Shown in pieces: positions 35,324-43,361 of a stretch of 64,000 nucleotides of DNA. The position numbers were made by a program, and so were the translations under genes. The notes under the pieces were generated by a model, which saw only the letters and a list, made by a program, of their open reading frames with translations, did no database searches and was not told the origin of the DNA. The DNA is from GCA-2733415 sp965178635. Lineage in GTDB: Bacteria; Bacteroidota; Bacteroidia; Flavobacteriales; Flavobacteriaceae. Where the stretch lies: NCBI GenBank assembly GCA_965178635.1, contig CBCXVT010000008.1, positions 1-64,000 of the forward strand, read 5' to 3'. Positions within the stretch are counted from its first letter, which is position 1. Every line of letters begins with the position of its first letter.

Positions 35324-37489
35324 ATGAGAAAACTTACTTTTTTTATAGCGCTTTTCATCGCATCAATTAGTTTTATAAATGCACAGGAAAAACAAGTTAC
35401 TTTAGAAGAGATATGGGGCGGTGAATTCCGTGGTGAGTATATGGATGCCTTACATTCAATGACAGACGGGGAACATTATTCTGTATTAGATTTTGATAGA
35501 GCTTCACGAAGTACATCTGTTAACAAATACAATTACAAAACGCTTCAAAAAACAGCGACATTAGTAGACTCTAAAAACATTGAAGATATTGCTTATTTTA
35601 GTGATTATACATTTAGTAGTGATGAATCTCAATTATTATTAGCTACAGATGTCACACCTATTTTCAGACATTCTTCTATTGGGAAATATTACATCTACAA
35701 CATTAAGTCAAAAACCACTAGCTTAGTTTCAGATCAAAAAATTCAAGAACCAACGTTTTCTCCAGATGGAAAAAAGGTTGCCTATGTGTTTGAAAACAAC
35801 ATCTATTACAAAAACTTAGCTACAGGAAAAGTTACTCAAGTTACTACAGATGGTAAGAAAAATGAAATCATCAATGGAGTTACTGATTGGGTTTACGAAG
35901 AAGAATTTGCTTTTGTAAGAGCTTTTGAATGGAATAAAACAGGAACAAAAATTGCGTACATCAGATTTGATGAAACAAAAGTACCTGAGTTCTCTATGGA
36001 TGTTTATGGTTCTGAACTATACCAAACTCAAACAGTATTCAAGTATCCAAAAGCAGGAGAAAACAATGCAGAAGTATCTTTGCATATGTTTGATGTTACC
36101 TCATCTAAAAACTCAGCTATTACGTTGCCTGAATATTATTATATTCCACGTATTAAATGGACTCATGATGAAAACATCGTTAGTGCTCAATTATTAAACA
36201 GACATCAAAATAAATTAGATTTAGTGTTTGTAAACGCTACTGATTTATCTGCTGACACCATCTTGACAGACACAGATAATGCTTATGTTGATGTAACTGA
36301 TAACTTAACATTCTTAAATAACAATAGTTTTATTTGGACAAGTGAAAAAGACGGTTATAATCACATTTACCATTATTCAAAATCAGGAAAATTAATTAAT
36401 CAAGTAACCAAAGGAAACTGGGAAGTAACCAACTACTATGGTTTTAATGACAAAAAAGGAACTATCTACTACCAATCTGTTGAAAATGGTTCAATTAATA
36501 GAGACGTTTACACTGTAAATATTAATGGTAAAGGTAAAAAACGTTTATCTTCTAAAACAGGAACTAACAATGCAACGTTTAGCAACAGCTTTGCATATTA
36601 CATCAATACATTTTCAAATAGCACTACGCCAAATGAATTCACTTTAAACAGTGCAAAAACTGGAAAAGTCATCAGAAACATTAAAGACAATTCTGCATTA
36701 CAATCAAAAGTTGAAGGATACGCTTTTGCTCCTAAAGAATTTTCTACAATCAATGTTAATGGTAATGACTTGAACATGTGGATGATCAAGCCTCTTAATT
36801 TTGATGCTACAAAGAAATACCCAGTATTTATGTACCAATATTCAGGGCCAGGAAGTCAACAAGTAGCAAATCGTTGGAATTCAGCAAATGACTATTGGTT
36901 TCAAATGTTAGCGCAACAGGGCTACATTACTGTTTGTATTGATGGTAGAGGAACTGGTTTAAAAGGTCGTGACTTTAAAAAAGTGACACAAAAAGAATTA
37001 GGGAAATACGAAGTTGAAGATCAAATTTCTGCAGCTAAGTTATTAGGCGAAAGATCCTATATTGATAGTGAACGTATCGGAATTTTCGGATGGAGTTATG
37101 GAGGATTCATGTCATCTAACTGTTTATTTCAGGGAGCTGACACTTTTAAAATGGCAATTGCTGTTGCACCAGTTACATCTTGGCGTTTTTATGACACTGT
37201 TTACACAGAGCGTTACATGCAAACACCACAAGAAAACGCAAGTGGTTATGATAACAACTCGCCAATGTCACATGTAGACAAGTTAAAAGGAAACTTTTTA
37301 TTGATTCATGGTACTGCAGATGATAATGTACATGTACAAAACACTATGCGTATGGTTGAAGTATTAATTCAGGCAGACAAGCAATTTGAATGGATGATTT
37401 ATCCAGATAAAAATCATGGTATTTACGGTGGAAACACACGTTTACACCTATATAAAAAGATGACTAACTTTATTAAAGAAAACTTATAA
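35324..37489 (+). CDS. Dipeptidyl peptidase IV-type S9 serine peptidase
   Basis: 721 residues from ATG 35324 (signal peptide MRKLTFFIALFIASISFINAQ); the frame extends to a TTG at 35279, which would hide the signal peptide. Eight-bladed propeller about 30-480 with the double-Glu motif WVYEEEF that binds the substrate N-terminus. The alpha/beta hydrolase domain spans about 490-721 with nucleophile Ser591 in GWSYGGFM, an Asp in GTADDNVH, and His in DKNHGIYGG. Releases X-Pro or X-Ala dipeptides in the periplasm. Followed 5 bp later by a peptide transporter gene. Confidence 0.93.
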   Translation: MRKLTFFIALFIASISFINAQEKQVTLEEIWGGEFRGEYMDALHSMTDGEHYSVLDFDRASRSTSVNKYNYKTLQKTATLVDSKNIEDIAYFSDYTFSSDESQLLLATDVTPIFRHSSIGKYYIYNIKSKTTSLVSDQKIQEPTFSPDGKKVAYVFENNIYYKNLATGKVTQVTTDGKKNEIINGVTDWVYEEEFAFVRAFEWNKTGTKIAYIRFDETKVPEFSMDVYGSELYQTQTVFKYPKAGENNAEVSLHMFDVTSSKNSAITLPEYYYIPRIKWTHDENIVSAQLLNRHQNKLDLVFVNATDLSADTILTDTDNAYVDVTDNLTFLNNNSFIWTSEKDGYNHIYHYSKSGKLINQVTKGNWEVTNYYGFNDKKGTIYYQSVENGSINRDVYTVNINGKGKKRLSSKTGTNNATFSNSFAYYINTFSNSTTPNEFTLNSAKTGKVIRNIKDNSALQSKVEGYAFAPKEFSTINVNGNDLNMWMIKPLNFDATKKYPVFMYQYSGPGSQQVANRWNSANDYWFQMLAQQGYITVCIDGRGTGLKGRDFKKVTQKELGKYEVEDQISAAKLLGERSYIDSERIGIFGWSYGGFMSSNCLFQGADTFKMAIAVAPVTSWRFYDTVYTERYMQTPQENASGYDNNSPMSHVDKLKGNFLLIHGTADDNVHVQNTMRMVEVLIQADKQFEWMIYPDKNHGIYGGNTRLHLYKKMTNFIKENL

Positions 37490-37494
37490 TCACT

Positions 37495-38907
37495 ATGGAA
37501 AACTCAACAAGCTTAACTGAAAAACAATTATTCGGGCATCCTGCTGGATTATATGTTCTATTTTTTGTAGAAATGTGGGAACGTTTCTCTTACTATGGTA
37601 TGAGAGCAATTTTAACATTATTCTTAGCTGCACCAGTAATTTTAGGAAGTCCACAATCAGGATATGGATGGTCAAACGCTGAAACATTATCGTTTTACGG
37701 TACGTATACCATGTTTGTATACTTAACATCTATACCTGGTGGTATAATTGCTGATAAATTTATTGGCCAGAAAAAAGCAGTAATGCTTGGTGGTGTATTA
37801 TTATGCCTTGGTCACGGTATTCTAGCCGTAGATGCACAATGGGCATTTTTCACAGGATTAGTTTTAATTGTTATTGGTGTTGGATTCTTAAAACCAAACA
37901 TTTCAACTATGGTTGGAGGATTATATAAACAAGGCGATGATAGAAGAGATAGAGGATTTTACATTTTTTACATTGGTATTAACTTAGGTGCGTTTTTGGG
38001 TGCATTAGCAGTAGGTATAGTTGCAGCAGAATACGGTTGGCACTATGGTTTTGGTTTAGCAGGTATAGGAATGGCTTTAGGGCAAATCGTTTACATGTAC
38101 GGATTAAAATACTTAGATGGTGTTGGAGAATTTTTAGGAAAGAAAGATTCACCAGATGCTGAGTTGATGAAGAAACCATTGAATAAAGTTGAAAAAGACA
38201 GAATGTTAGTAATGTTCTTATCATTCTTAATTATCATTGTGTTTTGGGGTGCTTTTGAGCAAGCTGGAGGATTAATGAGTTTATATACAGAACAAAAAAC
38301 TGATAGATTCATTTCATGGTTAAACTATGAAGTTCCTGCAGCAACCTTCCAATCAGTAAATGCATTTTTTATCATTACATTAGGAACATTAATTGGTGGA
38401 TTTTGGTACAAATGGGGACGTAAAGGAAAAGAATCTTCATCTTTATTTAAAATGGCAATCGGTGTTATCATTATGGCATTCGGATTCTTCTTTATGAGTA
38501 AAGCGAGTACAGAAGTAGTTATGAACGGTTCAGAAGTTGCAGAAAAATCTGCTATGATTTGGTTAATTCTTGCCTACTTATTACATACTATTGGAGAACT
38601 TTGTGCTTCACCTGTAGCCTTATCATTCATTACAAAACTAGCGCCTGTAAAATATGCTTCATTCATGATGGGAGCTTATTTTGCAGCTACAGGATTAGGA
38701 AATAAAGTAGCCGGATTGGTTGGAGAATTCTCTCAAGAAGCTGGAGAGTTTGAAATTTTCACTGGAATTGGTGTGACTTGTACTATTTTCGGATTACTAA
38801 TTCTAGCTTTATTAAAACCATTAAAACGTTTAACTCATGGTGCTGAAGATATTCAAGGTACAAGCTATGAAGAAGCGGAAGGGTTTGAAATAGCAGATAA
38901 CAACTAA
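37495..38907 (+). CDS. POT-family proton-dependent oligopeptide transporter (first copy)
   Basis: 470 residues, major facilitator fold with about 14 helices. The POT signature E-x-x-E-R is in FVEMWERFSYYGMRAIL; FLKPNISTMVGGLY and FYIGINLGAFLG belong to the PTR2 signature. Takes up di- and tripeptides with protons. It starts 5 bp after the DPP IV gene stop and should be co-transcribed with it, so released dipeptides can be imported. A strong terminator follows. A paralogue lies immediately downstream. Confidence 0.95.
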   Translation: MENSTSLTEKQLFGHPAGLYVLFFVEMWERFSYYGMRAILTLFLAAPVILGSPQSGYGWSNAETLSFYGTYTMFVYLTSIPGGIIADKFIGQKKAVMLGGVLLCLGHGILAVDAQWAFFTGLVLIVIGVGFLKPNISTMVGGLYKQGDDRRDRGFYIFYIGINLGAFLGALAVGIVAAEYGWHYGFGLAGIGMALGQIVYMYGLKYLDGVGEFLGKKDSPDAELMKKPLNKVEKDRMLVMFLSFLIIIVFWGAFEQAGGLMSLYTEQKTDRFISWLNYEVPAATFQSVNAFFIITLGTLIGGFWYKWGRKGKESSSLFKMAIGVIIMAFGFFFMSKASTEVVMNGSEVAEKSAMIWLILAYLLHTIGELCASPVALSFITKLAPVKYASFMMGAYFAATGLGNKVAGLVGEFSQEAGEFEIFTGIGVTCTIFGLLILALLKPLKRLTHGAEDIQGTSYEEAEGFEIADNN

Positions 38908-38920
38908 AAAACAATACTAC

Positions 38921-38957
38921 CCTCATTCATTTTATATTAATGAATGAGGATTTTTTA
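38921..38957 (+). terminator. Intrinsic terminator between the two peptide transporter genes
   Basis: CCTCATTCATT (38921-38931) / AATGAATGAGG (38939-38949) with a 7-nt loop, followed by ATTTTTTAT. Confidence 0.85.
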
Positions 38958-38977
38958 TAACTATAGATTATTATTTT

Positions 38978-40552
38978 ATGAGTACAACGGCAAAATATCG
39001 CTTTGAAGGTTCTGAGATGAACCGACAATTACTTTTAGGACATCCAAGTGGATTGTTCATTCTTTTCTTTACTGAAATGTGGGAACGTTTTTCTTATTAC
39101 GGAATGCGTGCCTTATTAGTTTTATTTTTAACATCAGCCTTAATGGACGGTGGATGGGCATGGTCCAGAGAAGAAGCTTTAGGGTTATATGGAACCTACA
39201 CATTGTTAGTGTATTTCACCCCTATTCTTGGAGGGTTTTTAGCCGATAAATTTTTAGGCTACCGTTGGGCTGTTGCTATCGGAGCGCTAATTATGACCAT
39301 CGGTCATGCATCCATGGCTTTAGATACACCTTGGGGATTATATATTGGAATTGGATGTTTAGTTGCAGGTAACGGATTATTTAAACCAAATATTACGTCT
39401 ATCATTAACGGGATTTATGTAAACGCACAAGGTAAAAAAGATGGTGCATTTACTATATTTTACATGGGAGTAAATGCAGGGGCATTTTTAGGAATTATGT
39501 TATGTGGTTATGTAGGTGAAACTCAAGGATGGCACTGGGGATTCGGTTTAGCAGGAATTTTCATGTTTATTGGAATGATACAATTCTGGTTTGCACAAGG
39601 AATTTTTGGGAACATCGGATTAGCTCCAAGTCAAGAAGTTGATCTTTCTGACGCCATAGATAGTAATGATGATGACTTCAAAACAGAAGAAGTTACTCCA
39701 GCTGTACAACGTGATCGTTATATCGTAGTTGGTATCTTAGCATTCTTTACAGTATTCTTTTGGGCAGCTTTTGAACAAGCAGGTGGATCCATGACTATTT
39801 TTGCTGCAGATTACACCAATAGAGTCTTAGTTGGTAATGCTGCAAATGCATTTAGAATAGCAAATACTTTATTGACGATAGTTCCTTTAATCATCATCAC
39901 ATATGTATTATTAAAATTGTTCAAAATAACTTTTAAAAAATATGCCATTTCAAACATTGCATTAGGGTTTAGTTTTGTAATTATTTGGATTATCGTATTA
40001 TGGATGCTGAACAATCAATTTAACGAAACATCTACTGAAATTCCAGCATCATGGTTTGGAATATTAAATTCATTTTACATTATTGCATTTGCACCTTTAG
40101 TTTCTAAAATATGGGAAAGTAAATACAACCCTTCAGCTACTGTAAAATTTGGAGCAGGATTAATTTTATTAGGATTAGGTTTTGGTATTCTTGCTTACGG
40201 ATCTTCAACAATTCCACAAGGCGCGCAAACAGCATCAGTTAGTATTATCTGGTTAATTTTAGCATATTTATTACACACATTAGGAGAATTAAGTTTATCA
40301 CCAGTAGGATTATCATATGTTTCTAAACTTGTACCAGCTACAAAAATTGGTATGATGTTCGGATTATGGTATATCGCTATTGGTATGGGTAATAAAGCAG
40401 CTGGTTCTATGGGAGGTATGATTGATAAAATCACTGCTGAATACTCAATGGCTACTTTCTTTTTAATTTTCACAATAGTACCTATTTTGGCAGGATTCAT
40501 CTTAATTGGATTAACACCAATTGTTAAAAAACTAATGCACGGAGTAAAATAA
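38978..40552 (+). CDS. POT-family proton-dependent oligopeptide transporter (second copy)
   Basis: 524 residues, paralogous to the gene just upstream: the same E-x-x-E-R motif (FTEMWERFSYYGMRALL), FKPNITSIINGIY, and a matching LAYLLHTLGEL block near the end. It is about 50 residues longer, mostly in the central loop with an acidic stretch (DAIDSNDDDFKTEE) and in the middle helices. The two are diverged, so the duplication is old and they may differ in peptide preference. Separate transcription is likely because a terminator precedes it. Confidence 0.95.
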   Translation: MSTTAKYRFEGSEMNRQLLLGHPSGLFILFFTEMWERFSYYGMRALLVLFLTSALMDGGWAWSREEALGLYGTYTLLVYFTPILGGFLADKFLGYRWAVAIGALIMTIGHASMALDTPWGLYIGIGCLVAGNGLFKPNITSIINGIYVNAQGKKDGAFTIFYMGVNAGAFLGIMLCGYVGETQGWHWGFGLAGIFMFIGMIQFWFAQGIFGNIGLAPSQEVDLSDAIDSNDDDFKTEEVTPAVQRDRYIVVGILAFFTVFFWAAFEQAGGSMTIFAADYTNRVLVGNAANAFRIANTLLTIVPLIIITYVLLKLFKITFKKYAISNIALGFSFVIIWIIVLWMLNNQFNETSTEIPASWFGILNSFYIIAFAPLVSKIWESKYNPSATVKFGAGLILLGLGFGILAYGSSTIPQGAQTASVSIIWLILAYLLHTLGELSLSPVGLSYVSKLVPATKIGMMFGLWYIAIGMGNKAAGSMGGMIDKITAEYSMATFFLIFTIVPILAGFILIGLTPIVKKLMHGVK

Positions 40553-40561
40553 ATCTGTGTT

Positions 40562-40588
40562 AAAAATGCTTCAGTATGAGGCATTTTT
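40562..40588 (+). terminator. Intrinsic terminator of the second POT gene
   Basis: AAAAATGC (40562-40569) / GCATTTTT (40581-40588) with partly paired inner bases, T-rich 3' arm. Confidence 0.65.
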
Positions 40589-40641
40589 AGTAATTTGTAA
40601 TTGTGGCAAGTTATTTGCGACTGTATTAAAAAACATAAACA

Positions 40642-41106
40642 ATGAAAAAAATAATATTTGCAACAGTGTTATTCATAGGATTCACAAGCCTTCAAGCACA
40701 AGAACTGAAATGGCATGATAACTTTGATGAGGCTGCTAAAGTTTCTCAAAAAACAAACAAACCTATTCTTGCTAACTTTACTGGTAGTGATTGGTGCGGA
40801 TGGTGTATTCGTTTAGACAAAGAAGTGTTTAGTAAAAAAGAATTTAAAAAATGGGCTGATGAAAATGTAGTATTACTAACTGTTGATTTCCCAAAAAGAA
40901 AACAACTAGCTGCTGATATCACTGAACAAAACAACGCTCTACAACGTGCTTTTCAAGTACAAGGATTTCCAACAATTTGGCTAATGAGTCCTGGTGACGG
41001 AAAAGTACCTACAGAAGGTATTACCCCATTAGGAAAAACCGGCTATGTAAAAGGTGGTGCTGAAAAGTGGATTGCTAGTATTGCATCTGCATTACCAAAG
41101 AATTAA
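40642..41106 (+). CDS. Exported thioredoxin-like protein (CxxC motif CGWC)
   Basis: 154 residues. Signal peptide (cleavage after LQAQ). Thioredoxin_7-like fold: NKPILANFTGSDWCGWCIRLDKEV with the redox pair CGWC, then a long helix and the cis-proline segment VQGFPTIWLM. Similar proteins in Bacteroidota act as periplasmic thiol reductases or folding helpers. Stands alone, ended by a hairpin at 41179-41211. Confidence 0.88.
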   Translation: MKKIIFATVLFIGFTSLQAQELKWHDNFDEAAKVSQKTNKPILANFTGSDWCGWCIRLDKEVFSKKEFKKWADENVVLLTVDFPKRKQLAADITEQNNALQRAFQVQGFPTIWLMSPGDGKVPTEGITPLGKTGYVKGGAEKWIASIASALPKN

Positions 41107-41178
41107 ATAAATCACAAAACTGATTTATCAGAATATGTTGTAATGAATATTTATTGGTTATTTACGATTTACAACTGT

Positions 41179-41211
41179 ACCCCTTTTGTCACCATGCAGA
41201 AGGGGTTTTTT
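41179..41211 (+). terminator. Terminator of the thioredoxin-like gene
   Basis: ACCCCTT (41179-41185) / AAGGGGT (41200-41206), 14-nt loop, followed by TTTTT. It overlaps the last codons of the convergent comEC gene. Confidence 0.7.
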
Positions 41212-43213
41212 ATTGCAGTAAATATGCGCCTTTTTCATTAGTAATATGAACAGGGATTTGATTTTGCAAACATGTTTCTTTCCATCTGCTCACATAACTT
41301 TTATAGTTATTATTATCAATCACTATCAATTCAGGGCTTACAACAGAAATGAGACGTTCTAAATTTACCTTTGGCGACGCTGTTAAAACTACTATGTCTG
41401 ACTTAAAAGATGTACTGTAAATTTCTTTTTGATCGACGATTAAAATATTCTTCTCTTTGAACTTGTAAACATTTTTTATAGAATCTCGTTTTACAGATGT
41501 TATAAATTCATTTACCACATAAGCATCTAAACTGGTGTTGTATTTTAACTGTTCTGCTGAAAATCTAAAATTCCTTCCTAATTTTTGCCCTATAAAAGTT
41601 GTTTTATACTGGTTAAACACTATAAATTCTTCTGACTGAGAATGCCAGTCATTTCTTATAAATGCCAATTGCACACAAACAATACTTAATAATACATACA
41701 TCAAACGTTTAAACGACTGTGCTTTCCAAAACAGTATCACACTTATTATAAACAGGAATGAAGTGATTAAGTTCCAAGTATTAAAAGGGAGCTCAGAAAA
41801 AACAAAATCTTCGTGAGTAGAAATAAATTCTACAAAACTAAGCAACCACGTAATACACTGATTGAAAAGCTGGAACAACAAATCTGGAATCCATCCAAAA
41901 TAAGCAAAAATTAAAGTGATTATTCCCAAACCAAGTAAAAAGCCTAAGAGCGGAATAATTACCATGTTTGAGATAAAAAACAAACCTGGAAACTGATGAA
42001 AGTAAAATAATGATAGTGGTAAAATTCCCAATTGAGCTGAAAGTGTGACGCTAAGTACATCCCAGAATTTTCTACCTATATAGAGCTTTGGTTGCCAAAG
42101 ATTATCAAACGAAGGTTTAATCCAAATAATAGCAAAAACAGCAGAGTAACTCATTTGAAAACCGATATCGAATATATAATACGGATTCCATAGTAAAAGC
42201 AAAAAAGCAGAAATAACCAATGTATTATAGGTATTGGATATCCTATTGCTATAGAGTGCTATTGTAAACAAAGAGAACATAGTTACAGCACGTACAACGG
42301 AAGCCGACAAACCGACTATAAAAGCATAAGTCCATAACAACATCACAATAGTTATGGATACAATTATTTTTCCATGTTTAAAATAAGTAATTGGCTTAAA
42401 CAAAATACTTAACATTAAAAGCAGTAACCCAATATGTAAACCTGAAATAGCTAAAATATGTACTGCACCAGAAGACGTAAAACTCTTATAGGTATCTTTA
42501 CTGACTTCTTGCCTCTGCCCTAGCAATAATGCATTTATAATACTTAAATTCTTTTCAGAAATTGAATGATTTTCTAAAGTCTTGTTAATACGTGTTCTGA
42601 TATCATTAGCCTTACCAAATAGCGACTGTTTCTGTGTGATAACTAAGCTGTTTTTAGCATTCAAATACACTTGATGATATACTTGTTGTCGTTTCATATA
42701 AGCATTATAATCAAACTGATGTGGATTTAATGGTTTTTTAATTTCAGTTGGTTTTATTGTGGCATACAACACATTATCGATGTCAACTGTTTGAGTTGAA
42801 TCAACATTAATTAGAACAACACCAGTTGTAACATTAGAATCAGCCACAATAATTTTCCCTAAAAATTTTTGATGAAACTTAGTAGGCTTTAAAGTTTTAA
42901 AAACATGTATCTTAACATCTTGAGTTATTGAAAAATCAATAACTTTAGAGTAGTGGTTTTTATGATTCTTATGAGTGTGAAATGTGACCACCAATACCCC
43001 AACAGAAATCATAAGCATATATGTTGTAATACCCAATAAAACTGGTTGTTTTACTTTTCTATCTGTAAATAAGTAAAACACAATCCAACATACTAAACCA
43101 ATGCCAACACTTGTTAGAACTGCATTACAATCTATAGGATAATAAATTCCAATAAGAATTCCTGAAATTAAACAGCAGGTCAGTTTTATAATTGTAAAAT
43201 TTAGCCACTTCAT
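41210..43213 (-). CDS. ComEC/Rec2-family competence DNA channel protein
   Basis: 667 residues from ATG 43213 (MKWLNFTIIKLTCC); an in-frame ATG at 43243 would add ten residues. N-terminal helices and an OB-like DUF4131 region (about 30-180), then the Competence domain with ALLLGQRQEVSKDTYKSFTSSGAVHILAISGLHIGLLL and about ten helices. The last 160 residues are soluble but lack the metal-binding motifs of a metallo-beta-lactamase domain, as in many Bacteroidota members. Such proteins carry single-stranded DNA across the inner membrane during uptake. Convergent with the thioredoxin-like gene. Confidence 0.88.
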   Translation of the reverse strand: MKWLNFTIIKLTCCLISGILIGIYYPIDCNAVLTSVGIGLVCWIVFYLFTDRKVKQPVLLGITTYMLMISVGVLVVTFHTHKNHKNHYSKVIDFSITQDVKIHVFKTLKPTKFHQKFLGKIIVADSNVTTGVVLINVDSTQTVDIDNVLYATIKPTEIKKPLNPHQFDYNAYMKRQQVYHQVYLNAKNSLVITQKQSLFGKANDIRTRINKTLENHSISEKNLSIINALLLGQRQEVSKDTYKSFTSSGAVHILAISGLHIGLLLLMLSILFKPITYFKHGKIIVSITIVMLLWTYAFIVGLSASVVRAVTMFSLFTIALYSNRISNTYNTLVISAFLLLLWNPYYIFDIGFQMSYSAVFAIIWIKPSFDNLWQPKLYIGRKFWDVLSVTLSAQLGILPLSLFYFHQFPGLFFISNMVIIPLLGFLLGLGIITLIFAYFGWIPDLLFQLFNQCITWLLSFVEFISTHEDFVFSELPFNTWNLITSFLFIISVILFWKAQSFKRLMYVLLSIVCVQLAFIRNDWHSQSEEFIVFNQYKTTFIGQKLGRNFRFSAEQLKYNTSLDAYVVNEFITSVKRDSIKNVYKFKEKNILIVDQKEIYSTSFKSDIVVLTASPKVNLERLISVVSPELIVIDNNNYKSYVSRWKETCLQNQIPVHITNEKGAYLLQ

Positions 43214-43316
43214 ACTTAAAGTTACTGATAATCTTAATGTCATTATTTTTAGTTAATCATAAATAGTGATGCACAAACATTAACCATCGATTAACACTAC
43301 TGTATTTTTTTTAGTG

Positions 43317-43324
43317 TATTTTTG
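43317..43324 (+). promoter_or_regulatory. -7 box of the AsmA-family gene
   Basis: TATTTTTG, matching TAnnTTTG, 37 bp upstream of the ATG at 43362. Confidence 0.5.
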
Positions 43325-43361
43325 TGAGTTCAGAATCTATATTAAACTATCATAATCAATT

